Counted from the stretch's first letter, positions 1 through 6,608 are shown. The stretch: DNA of 12,205 bases from Syntrophomonadaceae bacterium (GCA_028683995.1 JAQUGU010000030.1:1-12205); one strand, 5' to 3'. Notes: a model not told the origin generated them from the letters alone. Made by a program: numbers and translations.

Positions 1-2307
1 CCGGGAAACTTCCAGAACCCCATCGCTGACCATAACCAAAATATCACGCGGGTACAGGGCTCTTTTTTCACTTACTACCTCCAGATTATCCAAAATGCCT
101 ATAGGTACTGAGTTTGAGGTAACCATTCCCACCTTTTTCCCCCGCTTGATAAAAGAAGGGGCACTGCCCACCTTGATTACATCAAGTTCTGCGGTATAAA
201 GGTCAATCATCAGCATATCCAGGGTGGCAAAGCTTTCCGAGGTGGAACGTAGAAGCAATACAGAATTAATCGTCTGTAAAGCTGTTTCCTGATCAAATCC
301 GGTACTGAGCAGGTTCTCCAGCAGACGTACTGCCGCCTGGCTTTCACTGCAGGCTTTTTCCCCCACTCCCATGCCATCACTGAGGGCTACCAGTTCTTTA
401 CCTTCCTTAAGGGTGGCAATGGTAAAGCTATCGCCGCATACCTGTTCCTTGCCTACCTGGGCCGCCCCACTGCTTACCCGGTAGTTAAAGGCCCGGGTCA
501 GGGTAAATTCACACTGTCCCCTACCCATAATCCGGGGGCATTTCTTGTCACAGACCTCCATTTTTTCACCTAGTAAACCGGAAATTACCGGTCCTACCTG
601 AAGTTCACAACCGTGACCGTCCCCACAGGCAGGCATAATGGTGTTGATATAGAGCTGCTGTCCCCCGCTGCGCAGCGGACTCAAATCTTTAATGTCTAAT
701 CCCCGTTTGCGCAAATCTCTTAATAAACGTTCCCGCAGCTCAAAGTCCACCACTGTCCTGACATCAATTTCCTGGACCAGGTTTTTCATAACCTGGCTGA
801 TTCCTTGTAGTTGCCGCGATACCAGGCTGCGGGATTCATCCAGTCGTCCCGACCAGTATTCGTTAATACGCAAGTTATCAAAAAGATGATTGATGGTCGC
901 CAGCATTTCCCGGCCATATATGCAACGCCGGCGAAAACTGACCGGGCATTCCTCGTAGTTAACTTCCCCGGCGCTTTCGGCAATACTGAATATATCCAGT
1001 ATCTCCTGGGAGGTGGTATAGCAGTTCCGCCCCCAGCAATCCTCATAACGGGAACAACTACTGCAGAAATGGGCCGAGATTTCATCGTAAAGGTAAGCCA
1101 GATAGGCTGATTCCCCAGATTGGCAGCGGGTACCGGTCTCCTCCATGAAGGTACTGCTTAATTCGTCAAAAACACCAGCCAGGTGTTCTATGCGATTGCG
1201 GGCGGTATCTTTGATGCGGAAATCCATAAGGTGTAGTTCTTTTTCCTTAAGACTGCTGATTGGACCCAATGATTGTATCGGTAACTTTTCTTTAAGGGAA
1301 GCGGGCAGGAGTAAAAATATTAAGCAGGCCACCCCGGTTTCCCACATACCCAGAATAGTAGCCTGGGTCTCAGATATAAACATGGACAGGGCCAGAGTAC
1401 CCAGCATATAACCAATAATTACCCCCAGGCGGCCAAAATTCCTGAATAGTCCGGCCAGCAGACCGGAGATAGCGTATATTCCCAGGCTCTGAGCAAATAT
1501 GCTGGATGATACGGAAGGTATGATGCCCGCCATCACGCCTACCATGGTACCTCCCCCACTACCCCAAAGAAAGGCAGCTATCAAAATACCCAGTCGACAT
1601 AGAATGGCAGCAACACTCAGTCCCCCCACATGGACATCATTTAAGCCCATTATTACCCCCACACCCAGTATCATGAAGGCGGCGATATCCTCAAAGGAAA
1701 ATGTGGCCAGGGGCTTGCGCTGTTTCAGAGAATCAGCCGCAACCAGGAAGACAAAGGTTAAAACCCCGGAGATAAGCGCTTCAAAGATAATAATCATTTC
1801 CTGGTAAAAGGATATGGCAGTAAAAAACATAATGAGGGTCTTGCTTAAAAATATTACCGCAATACTTAAAAGGGGTAAGCCCCACCAAATTTTATCCGCG
1901 GGTATTTTTATATAATTGATAACCCCCAGCAGAACCAGAAGAGTAATTATGCCTGACCCCAGACTTATCCCTTGTAAGACTGTAAGCAGGCCTATCCCGG
2001 CACATACTGCCAGTAGAACTGAACGAGTCCGATCCCGATAGCCAAAAGCGGCCAAACAGGCATAAGCAAATGGTAACAGCTCGCCCAGTATAAATGCACG
2101 GGACATGAATAAGATTAGTACCGCCGGTAAAAGCCGGTCCAAAGTTAACAGGGAATTAAAGTAGTTTGCCAATCCGGCCAGAATGCTTTGCAGATCCAGG
2201 TTTATTTTATTATTTAGATTGAAAACCCGGCGCCGGAAAGCATGTTTGCCGTTAATCGGCCCTTCGCTAATTCTCTGATAAGGATAGATATGAAGTTTGT
2301 CCTGCAT
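1..2307 (-). CDS. spoIIE: Stage II sporulation protein E, PP2C-type phosphatase (3' end cut by window edge)
   Basis: SpoIIE is the polar-septum membrane phosphatase that dephosphorylates the anti-anti-sigma factor SpoIIAA, releasing sigma-F in the forespore; it also interacts with FtsZ. My minus-strand translation stays open for 769 codons from ATG at 2307 to base 1. The B. subtilis protein has about 827 residues, so roughly the last 50 are outside the window. After a basic N-terminus (KHAFRRR), residues about 45-325 form a run of hydrophobic helices, as expected for the ten-span domain. A Cys cluster (CSSCSRYEDCWGRNC, about residues 415-430) lies in the central regulatory region. The PP2C domain follows, with the metal-binding motif SDGMGVGEKACSES near residue 640 and a second Asp motif, MVSDGVLE, at the truncated end. 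The Shine-Dalgarno AGGGGGG lies 6 nt before the ATG. The family assignment is secure. In B. subtilis the same gene lies just after the yab cluster. Confidence 0.96.
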   Translation of the reverse strand, partial: MQDKLHIYPYQRISEGPINGKHAFRRRVFNLNNKINLDLQSILAGLANYFNSLLTLDRLLPAVLILFMSRAFILGELLPFAYACLAAFGYRDRTRSVLLAVCAGIGLLTVLQGISLGSGIITLLVLLGVINYIKIPADKIWWGLPLLSIAVIFLSKTLIMFFTAISFYQEMIIIFEALISGVLTFVFLVAADSLKQRKPLATFSFEDIAAFMILGVGVIMGLNDVHVGGLSVAAILCRLGILIAAFLWGSGGGTMVGVMAGIIPSVSSSIFAQSLGIYAISGLLAGLFRNFGRLGVIIGYMLGTLALSMFISETQATILGMWETGVACLIFLLLPASLKEKLPIQSLGPISSLKEKELHLMDFRIKDTARNRIEHLAGVFDELSSTFMEETGTRCQSGESAYLAYLYDEISAHFCSSCSRYEDCWGRNCYTTSQEILDIFSIAESAGEVNYEECPVSFRRRCIYGREMLATINHLFDNLRINEYWSGRLDESRSLVSRQLQGISQVMKNLVQEIDVRTVVDFELRERLLRDLRKRGLDIKDLSPLRSGGQQLYINTIMPACGDGHGCELQVGPVISGLLGEKMEVCDKKCPRIMGRGQCEFTLTRAFNYRVSSGAAQVGKEQVCGDSFTIATLKEGKELVALSDGMGVGEKACSESQAAVRLLENLLSTGFDQETALQTINSVLLLRSTSESFATLDMLMIDLYTAELDVIKVGSAPSFIKRGKKVGMVTSNSVPIGILDNLEVVSEKRALYPRDILVMVSDGVLEVSR

Positions 2308-2341
2308 CCTTATCCCCCCTAACACAAAGTCTTGTCCACCA

Positions 2342-2374
2342 ATCATAGCGTTTTTCCTTGGTAAAATTTGTCAT
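2342..2374 (-). promoter_or_regulatory. Putative Spo0A-type sigma-A promoter of spoIIE, 21-nt spacer
   Basis: Read on the minus strand, a -35 ATGACA (2374-2369) and a -10 TATGAT (2347-2342) are separated by exactly 21 nt. The -10 ends 34 nt before the spoIIE ATG. B. subtilis spoIIE and spoIIG are known for sigma-A promoters with 21-22 nt spacers that need Spo0A~P. A sequence TGACAAA (2373-2367) overlaps the -35 and matches the 0A box TGNCGAA at all but one position. I found no second good 0A box upstream. The hexamers and spacing are seen; control by Spo0A is inferred. Confidence 0.55.
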
Positions 2375-2592
2375 TAGGAGGAGATAGCTTTAGTTTTATT
2401 CATACAAATAGTACGAAAATAAACGCTAATCGCATGGCTATCTTGTAACTAACTTGGAATCCAGGACTTTACTAATTGTCAAGAATGAGGGGTGAGAGGC
2501 GAGGGGTACTCCAACGCCTAAAGTTCTGTGCCTTGCCTTCCAGGCTTTTTGTTTTTAAGGATTTTCTTTAATTACTCAGTTGAGTGCCGGGT
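2375..2592. other. Intergenic stretch without a gene, between the spoIIE promoter and the FNT-gene terminator
   Basis: No convincing coding sequence was found. The left half is AT-rich and could carry upstream elements of the spoIIE promoter. A purine-rich patch at about 2486-2506 (repeats of GAGGGG and GAGAGGCGAG) is the only compositional oddity. The 69-codon plus-strand open frame starting at 2528 runs through the terminator hairpin and resembles no protein I know. Confidence 0.5.
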
Positions 2593-2625
2593 AAAAAAAA
2601 TAGGAGACCCGATATTGGGATCTCC
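2593..2625 (-). terminator. Rho-independent terminator of the FNT channel gene
   Basis: On the minus strand GGAGATCCC, loop AATATC, then GGGTCTCC forms an 8-bp stem with one bulged base, followed by TATTTTTTTT. It lies about 118 nt after the FNT stop codon and before the spoIIE promoter, so it separates the two transcription units. Confidence 0.8.
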
Positions 2626-2673
2626 ACTGCTACAAAATTATAGCATTATATTAAGCCAGCTATGGAATCAGGC

Positions 2674-2729
2674 TTACCCTAACAGGGTAATAGTTGAACA
2701 TACAGCCCATCTCAAAGATGATCTGTATG
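2674..2729. repeat. Two short inverted repeats in the 3' region of the FNT gene
   Basis: TTACCCT (2674-2680), 3-nt loop AAC, then AGGGTAA (2684-2690) is a perfect 7-bp stem. Next to it, CATACAG (2699-2705) pairs with CTGTATG (2723-2729), with an inner CATC/GATG stem across a 2x2 internal loop. Neither is followed by a T-run, so they are not ordinary terminators. They would fold in the 3' untranslated RNA of the FNT transcript. A role in mRNA stability or protein binding is possible but not shown. Confidence 0.4.
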
Positions 2730-2742
2730 CAAGGTAACAAAA

Positions 2743-3621
2743 CTATTTTTTCAAAAAAACAAACCAGTAAAACATAGCTACAAATATGGATCCACCTACG
2801 ATGTTCCCCAATGTTACAGGAATCAGGTTGGCAGTAATAAAATTACCATAGCTAAAGAAAGCAGTTACCGCATCTGGAGTAGTCAGGTTAGCAAAAAGCG
2901 GAACTACACTTCCATCGGCCGCTACTTTTGTGGCTGATGCTATCAGTTCAGGGTTATTCTGAGCAATGGTAATACCCATAGGAATAAAGAACATATTGGC
3001 GACACTATGCTCAAATCCGCTGGATACGAAAGCCATGATGGGGAAGAAGATACCGAAGATTTTTCCTACAACATCTTTGGCGGCAAATGCCAACCATACA
3101 GCCAGGCAAACCAGCCAGTTACAACAAATAGCCCGGAAGAACGCTTGTCCCCAGGTTAATGACATTTTGGCACTGGCAATACCCAATGCCTTTGATCCAT
3201 GGGCACTAATTGCAGTGGGATCACCCCAGAAACCTCCGTAAAAGATAATATAAACAAGCAATACGGAACCTACAAAGTTGGCTAGAAAAACAAAAGTCCA
3301 GTTTTTAAGTAATCCGCCCCAGCTGGATAGCCCGTTTAGACTGGAAATACAACAAAACATGCAGTTACCGGTAAACAACTCTGAACCGGCAATGACAACC
3401 AGCATCAGGCCTACGGAGAAGACTGCCCCAAACAGGAACTGTCCGCCCGCTGTTCCGGCTGCTTCCATAGAGCCTATCTTGGTAGCCAGGTTGGCTCCAA
3501 AGCCAATGTAGGCCCCGGCTAAAATACCCAAAACAATCATTTTCATAATCGGCATTTCACATTTTGCTTTTCCAGCATTGCATGTTGCTGCTGCAATTTC
3601 TGCAGGAGTTAAGAAATTCAT
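2743..3621 (-). CDS. Formate/nitrite transporter (FNT) family channel
   Basis: This is a pentameric inner-membrane channel of the FocA/NirC/FdhC family, which moves small monovalent anions such as formate, nitrite or hydrosulfide. The family signature AGSELFTGN (residues about 78-86 from the ATG), the conserved CNWLVCLAVW segment and the central histidine in SGFEHSVANMFFIP (His about 205) are all present. Six hydrophobic helices and the length (292 residues) fit the family. Start choice: an in-frame GTG at 3633 has AAGGAG only 1 nt upstream. ATG at 3621 gives the family-like N-terminus MNFLTPAEIAAA, with that same Shine-Dalgarno 13 nt away. I prefer the ATG but cannot exclude the GTG. The gene is monocistronic with its own terminator and divergent from a carbonic anhydrase. 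In an anaerobe formate is the most likely substrate, but the sequence alone does not settle this. Confidence 0.93.
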   Translation of the reverse strand: MNFLTPAEIAAATCNAGKAKCEMPIMKMIVLGILAGAYIGFGANLATKIGSMEAAGTAGGQFLFGAVFSVGLMLVVIAGSELFTGNCMFCCISSLNGLSSWGGLLKNWTFVFLANFVGSVLLVYIIFYGGFWGDPTAISAHGSKALGIASAKMSLTWGQAFFRAICCNWLVCLAVWLAFAAKDVVGKIFGIFFPIMAFVSSGFEHSVANMFFIPMGITIAQNNPELIASATKVAADGSVVPLFANLTTPDAVTAFFSYGNFITANLIPVTLGNIVGGSIFVAMFYWFVFLKK

Positions 3622-3786
3622 ACTCTCGTTCACTCTCCTTTTTCTTCATTAGCACTACCTGATAAAAAAGTCTTAACCCTCCTCCCTGTAATAAGGTAAA
3701 AACCTAATCCATAGCGAGTAACCGTATATAATCCCTGACTTTCTAATTCTAACATCCAGGAATATATAGGAATTTATATTGAACCC

Positions 3787-3803
3787 GGGTAATTTATTTA
3801 CCC
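3787..3803. promoter_or_regulatory. Operator-like palindrome GGGTAA-N5-TTACCC upstream of the FNT gene
   Basis: GGGTAA (3787-3792) and TTACCC (3798-3803) are perfect inverted 6-mers separated by 5 nt, about 170 bp upstream of the FNT start. A further AATTACCC occurs at about 3847-3854. This could be a regulator site or an mRNA leader hairpin; no regulator can be named from sequence alone. Confidence 0.3.
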
Positions 3804-3822
3804 TAAAAGAGCACACAACCAT

Positions 3823-3842
3823 TTCCCAAGCCATCTGGGGAA
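3823..3842. promoter_or_regulatory. Hairpin with 8-nt arms, possible leader structure of the FNT transcript
   Basis: TTCCCAAG (3823-3830), loop CCAT, then CTGGGGAA (3835-3842) pair with one mismatch. It lies about 200 bp upstream of the FNT start. No T-run follows in either direction, so it is not a terminator. Whether it is transcribed is unknown. Confidence 0.25.
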
Positions 3843-4100
3843 GTTAAATTACCCTCTGTTGGTTAGGGAAACGGAGTTTCTACCCCGGAATTCATTTATA
3901 TAAAGAAGATATCAACCAGGGGAGCAGATTATCCTCTTTAATCTAAACATAAGGTTAAAATGCCCGATATTATGATACAATTAGGCTAAGATTAAAACAT
4001 TTTACGCTGTGATAATCTATTTAACGTCAAAATCTGCCCTCACGGAAAGTAATTTCTACATCGACAGGCGAATACCTGCGAAAGTATTTGGTCTATGCTT

Positions 4101-4120
4101 TTATGTTATGGGTAACATAA
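4101..4120. promoter_or_regulatory. Perfect 8-bp inverted repeat just upstream of carbonic anhydrase (operator or leader hairpin)
   Basis: TTATGTTA (4101-4108) and TAACATAA (4113-4120) are exact inverse complements around TGGG, ending 26 nt before the ATG at 4147. The core TGTTA-N4-TAACA has the 5-4-5 layout typical of dimeric helix-turn-helix regulators such as the FNR class, but its half-sites differ from the FNR consensus. The spacing is also 2 bp shorter than Rex sites of Clostridia. The position fits a repressor site or a 5' UTR hairpin. The palindrome is seen; the regulator is unknown. Confidence 0.45.
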
Positions 4121-4146
4121 CTTAAAATTATATTATGGAGGTGTAT

Positions 4147-4845
4147 ATGGTGAGTTCTTCTTCACCCAAGGTTGACCGGGATGTCTTGATGCAAGGTGTA
4201 GTAGAAGGTATTGCCAAATTTGAAAGTGAGTTTCCCCTGGAAGATTTCAAAAAGGGAGACTACAAACAACATCCTGTTATTACTCTGCTTACCTGCTCTG
4301 ATTCCCGCATGCCGGTAAATGTTTTCGGCAGCATTTTTAACCGTATTTTCTCAGTGGAAAATATCGGTAACCAGTTCCGCAGCAGTGAAGGATCCGTACT
4401 TTACGGGCTGCTCCACCTGCATACTCCGCTGATGATTGTGGCCGGGCATACCGATTGCGGTGCCATTGCAGCAGCGGAATCTAATTTTGTCAGTGAGCCC
4501 CTGGGTATCCGTAATGAACTTTCTATCGTTAAAGATTCACTGGATACCGCCCGCCGCCTCTACAACGTCAGTAATGATGAATCTGACCTTAAGTATACCC
4601 TGCTGTCCGAGCTTAATGTGGACATACAGGTGAATTACCTGCTGGCTAACCCGGAGGTAAGTGAACTGGTTAAGAATAAGGAGTTACTGTTAATAGGAGT
4701 AATGGTTGATCTGCATAATCATTATGGGGAAGGCTATGGCCGGACTTATACTATTAATTTCAATGGGGAAAGAGATACCGGCAAGTTCAAGGATGATAAA
4801 GAACTGGGCCTTATGGCCGAACGGGCAAAGAGGTTGAGTAAGTAG
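4147..4845 (+). CDS. Beta-class carbonic anhydrase
   Basis: A cytoplasmic zinc enzyme interconverting CO2 and bicarbonate. The zinc ligands and the catalytic Asp/Arg dyad are visible: CSDSRMP (Cys50, Asp52, Arg54) and GHTDCGA (His101, Cys104). The surrounding segments ENIGNQFRSSEGSVLYG and HLHTPLMIVAG are typical of the family, and 232 residues is a normal length. Start choice: ATG at 4147 has GGAGG (4137-4141) with a 5-nt spacer. The upstream in-frame ATG at 4135 would place that Shine-Dalgarno inside the coding region and lacks one of its own. It is the only plus-strand gene in the window, divergent from the FNT channel and convergent with ppx. By inference it could supply CO2 or bicarbonate to CO2-reducing formate metabolism linked to the channel, but general carbon balance is just as possible. 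Confidence 0.95.
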   Translation: MVSSSSPKVDRDVLMQGVVEGIAKFESEFPLEDFKKGDYKQHPVITLLTCSDSRMPVNVFGSIFNRIFSVENIGNQFRSSEGSVLYGLLHLHTPLMIVAGHTDCGAIAAAESNFVSEPLGIRNELSIVKDSLDTARRLYNVSNDESDLKYTLLSELNVDIQVNYLLANPEVSELVKNKELLLIGVMVDLHNHYGEGYGRTYTINFNGERDTGKFKDDKELGLMAERAKRLSK

Positions 4846-5067
4846 GGAAAAATAGACGCGGATAACGCGGATCAGTAAGGATTTACGCGGTTTTTTAGAC
4901 ACTGAAGAACACTGAATTTTTATGACTTCCTTATATGTTACTCTGAGCGATAGCGAAGAGTCATAGACCCTTCGACTTTGCCTCAGGATGACAACCCATA
5001 AATTATCAGGCAATTTATGAGAAACACTAATGGGTTTTATTCTGTCCGTTATGGATCTGCCAACTCC
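4846..5067. repeat. Repeat-derived intergenic mosaic downstream of carbonic anhydrase
   Basis: This stretch is built from short repeats. ACGCGGATA is followed directly by ACGCGGATC (4856-4873), with another TTTACGCGG at about 4882-4890. ACACTGAA occurs twice with a 10-nt period (4899-4906 and 4909-4916). An imperfect inverted unit follows at about 4941-4993: CTGAG...CGAAG (4943-4958) against CTTCG...CTCAG (4970-4986), then GATGACA. Similar GAGCGATAGCGAAGA...CTCAGGATGACA elements are, from memory, dispersed in many Firmicutes genomes. No gene or transposase is present. It looks like remnants of non-autonomous repeats and leaves the two convergent genes without a classic terminator. Confidence 0.5.
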
Positions 5068-5096
5068 GGGCGAACACGCGGGTTCGCCCCTACAGG
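5068..5096. repeat. Dispersed palindromic repeat, GGGCGAAC family, copy 1
   Basis: GGGCGAAC (5068-5075) pairs with GTTCGCCC (5082-5089) across a 6-nt loop, followed by CTACAGG. Over 29 bases it differs at a single position from the copy at 7810-7838, about 2.7 kb away, which shows it is a dispersed element rather than chance. Confidence 0.75.
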
Positions 5097-5128
5097 AATC
5101 TGCCTGTTTGCAATAGAAACGTCGAAAT

Positions 5129-5155
5129 TGTAGGGGCAGACCCATGTGTCTGCCC
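5129..5155. repeat. Dispersed palindromic repeat, GGGCAGAC variant, copy 2
   Basis: TGTAGG is followed by GGGCAGAC (5134-5141), loop CCATGT, and GTCTGCCC (5148-5155). Compared with the GGGCGAAC copies, both arms carry matching changes, so pairing is kept. The TGTAGGGGC lead-in is shared with copy 3. Confidence 0.7.
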
Positions 5156-5187
5156 GCGGTTTGGCAGATACCTATCTTGTCAACCAT

Positions 5188-5221
5188 CTGTAGGGGCGAA
5201 CCCATGGGTTCGCCCCTACAG
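5188..5221. repeat. Dispersed palindromic repeat, copy 3: perfect 34-bp palindrome
   Basis: Positions 5188-5221 read identically on both strands, beginning CTGTAGGGGCGAACC, with CATG at the centre and a mirrored right arm. The right edge overlaps the last codon and the TAG stop (5218-5216) of the Ppx/GppA gene, so the repeat supplies that stop. As RNA it would form a very strong 15-bp stem at the end of the ppx message and could protect or terminate it, though no T-run follows. Confidence 0.8.
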
Positions 5222-6109
5222 GTTCCGTGCTACCTGCTCTTTTTGACTTAACCGGTGGATTATGCCATCGAGGATATCACTTTCGCTGATGGTTATTTGC
5301 CGGCGCTTCAGGGTATCCATTATGAGTAAAACAATCATGGCCCCGGCGGGGATAATGTCGGCTCTTTCCGGTTGCAGTCCCGGAAGGCGGCGGCGCACAT
5401 TTAGCGGCATGAGCTCCAGCATATTATAAAGGTCGGCTACTTCCTCGCGGCTTAATACTTGACCATGCACTGCCTGAGGGTCATATATCTCCATAGATAG
5501 CTTTACTGCCACCAGGGTTGTGGCGGTTCCACCCACAAATACCAGGGGATAGTCTTTTAAGCGGTCACTGCTTTTTTCTACCGGACTGAGGATGGTTTTT
5601 GCGTCCAACGCCGACAGGTGGGCTTCAGTAGCCCGAACTGCACCCAGCGGTAACGAGAGCGAGAACAGTTCTTCACCATCTTCTATCCTGAATTCACAGC
5701 TTCCTCCTCCCAGATCCACCACCATGGGGGAGGAGAGGATTAGTCCCTCTTTTACTCCCAGATAGCTTAACTGTGCCTCCTCTTCTCCACTAATGATTCC
5801 CAGGGTACAACCGCAGCTTTTTTTTACCAGGTCCACGAATTCTTCCCGGTTAAGCGCATCGCGCATGGCACTGGTAGCAACCATGCGAAAATCTTTTACT
5901 CCCAGTCGTTGAATCAACTCTACGTAATCCCGGAGACAATCACGAGTTCTGGTCATAGCTGCGGGATTAATCTTGTTGGTAGCGTTTACCCCTTCTCCCA
6001 GGCGGGTGCTCTGCAAATCCCGGTATACCGGATGTAATTCTTCTCCATTTATATCTGCTACCAGTAAACGGCAGGAATTACTGCCGACATCAATGGCTGC
6101 ATATCTCAT
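5216..6109 (-). CDS. Ppx/GppA-family phosphatase (exopolyphosphatase / pppGpp phosphohydrolase), short form
   Basis: A member of the ASKHA (actin/Hsp70-fold) phosphatases that release phosphate from polyphosphate chains or convert pppGpp to ppGpp. Phosphate-binding motifs are DVGSNS (residues 7-12), VATSAMRDALN (77-87), SGEEEAQLSYLG (107-118, with the likely catalytic Glu), DLGGGS (132-137) and GGTATT (193-198). At 297 residues it has only the two core lobes and lacks the C-terminal HD-like domain of E. coli Ppx/GppA. This short form is common in Firmicutes. ATG at 6109 has GGAG 8 nt upstream, directly after the yabR terminator. The stop codon lies within a 34-bp palindromic repeat, so the final residues may have been altered by its insertion. 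The preferred substrate cannot be told from the sequence. Confidence 0.92.
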   Translation of the reverse strand: MRYAAIDVGSNSCRLLVADINGEELHPVYRDLQSTRLGEGVNATNKINPAAMTRTRDCLRDYVELIQRLGVKDFRMVATSAMRDALNREEFVDLVKKSCGCTLGIISGEEEAQLSYLGVKEGLILSSPMVVDLGGGSCEFRIEDGEELFSLSLPLGAVRATEAHLSALDAKTILSPVEKSSDRLKDYPLVFVGGTATTLVAVKLSMEIYDPQAVHGQVLSREEVADLYNMLELMPLNVRRRLPGLQPERADIIPAGAMIVLLIMDTLKRRQITISESDILDGIIHRLSQKEQVARNL

Positions 6110-6125
6110 AGTTTCATCTCCAAAC

Positions 6126-6153
6126 CAAAAAGCACTTCCGCGGAAGTGCTTTT
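6126..6153 (-). terminator. Terminator after yabR: perfect 26-bp palindrome plus T-run, placed in the ppx leader
   Basis: AAAAGCACTTCCG and its exact inverse complement CGGAAGTGCTTTT fill 6128-6153 with no central bases left unpaired in the DNA symmetry. On the minus strand the stem is followed by TTTTTGGTTTGGAG, so transcription from yabR should stop here, 17 nt before the ppx ATG. The flanking A and T tracts would also allow function on the plus strand. Because the T-tract runs almost into the ppx Shine-Dalgarno, leaky termination may set ppx expression. Confidence 0.8.
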
Positions 6154-6164
6154 ATTACCTGTAG

Positions 6165-6608
6165 TTATACAAAACGATTACGTTTTTTTGGTTCCATGCG
6201 GTTTTTGAGGGGCTGCATCCTTTCGTCGCTTTCCTTTAAAAACCTGGCAATTTTATCATCCAAACTAAGTTCATTAAGTGGAGTTCTATTAGCCTGGGAG
6301 TTGCTTTTGTACCTGTCGTTACTACGACCCCGGGCCGGAGGCCTAACCGGTTTGTTCTCCTTTACTACAGCCTGTTTAATCGATAAACCAATCTTTTTAC
6401 CGTCGACATTTAGTACCTTTACCTTGACATTGTCACCTTCCTGGATAAAATCTTTGACATTCTTTACATAGGTATCGGCAATTTCGGAAATATGAACTAA
6501 TCCTACGGAGCCGCCAGGTAATTCAATAAAAGCCCCAAAATTGGTAATACCCTGAACTTTACCTTCCACCAAATCACCAGGTACGATATTTTTTTGTTCG
6601 ATAGGCAT
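6165..6608 (-). CDS. yabR: S1-domain RNA-binding protein, YabR-like
   Basis: A small cytoplasmic protein with one N-terminal S1 (OB-fold) RNA-binding domain at residues about 6-75: PGDLVEGKVQGITNFGAFIEL, then GLVHISEIA and VKVKVLNVDGKKIGLSIKQ. A basic, Pro/Arg/Asn-rich linker follows (PVRPPARGRSNDRYKSNS), then an amphipathic stretch, LDDKIARFLKES, and a basic tail. The 147-residue length is near that of B. subtilis YabR (about 130), which sits at the same place after divIC. I start at ATG 6608 (MPIEQKNIV). The open frame extends to a TTG at 6629, but GAGGGGGA, the Shine-Dalgarno, lies inside that extension, 11 nt before the ATG. It has its own sigma-A-type promoter and a strong terminator. 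The exact role of the family is not well defined; ribosome-associated RNA binding is likely. Confidence 0.93.
   Translation of the reverse strand: MPIEQKNIVPGDLVEGKVQGITNFGAFIELPGGSVGLVHISEIADTYVKNVKDFIQEGDNVKVKVLNVDGKKIGLSIKQAVVKENKPVRPPARGRSNDRYKSNSQANRTPLNELSLDDKIARFLKESDERMQPLKNRMEPKKRNRFV

Larger units (their letters stand above)
3634..4134. other. 501-bp divergent intergenic region between the FNT channel and carbonic anhydrase genes
   Basis: There is no gene here in either direction. The region is AT-rich and holds several inverted repeats: 3787-3803, 3823-3842 and 4101-4120, listed separately. I could not find a clean -35/-10 pair for either divergent gene, so the promoters may depend on an activator or use weak elements. 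I recognised no known riboswitch consensus. The length and number of palindromes are more than two simple promoters need, which suggests regulated transcription. Confidence 0.5.

Noticed and set aside
811..1110. 99-codon open frames on both strands inside spoIIE
   Set aside because: They are shadows of the continuous spoIIE frame.
2528..2737. 69-codon plus-strand open frame between spoIIE and the FNT gene
   Set aside because: It runs through the FNT terminator and two hairpins and has no recognisable protein features.
4101..4120. Rex operator
   Set aside because: Rex sites of Clostridia have GTTA and TAAC 6 nt apart; here they are 4 nt apart.
3634..4134. Riboswitch in the FNT or carbonic anhydrase leader
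   Set aside because: I could not find conserved cores of known classes such as ZTP, THF or fluoride; only simple hairpins are visible.
4135..4146. Upstream ATG for carbonic anhydrase
   Set aside because: GGAGG lies inside this extension and is ideally placed for ATG 4147.
4690..5205. 171-codon minus-strand open frame ending in the repeat region
   Set aside because: It is translated repeat sequence plus the antisense of the carbonic anhydrase 3' end, with no family resemblance and no good ribosome binding site.
5068..5221. CRISPR array
   Set aside because: The repeats are palindromes with irregular spacing and differing arms, too few copies, and no cas genes.
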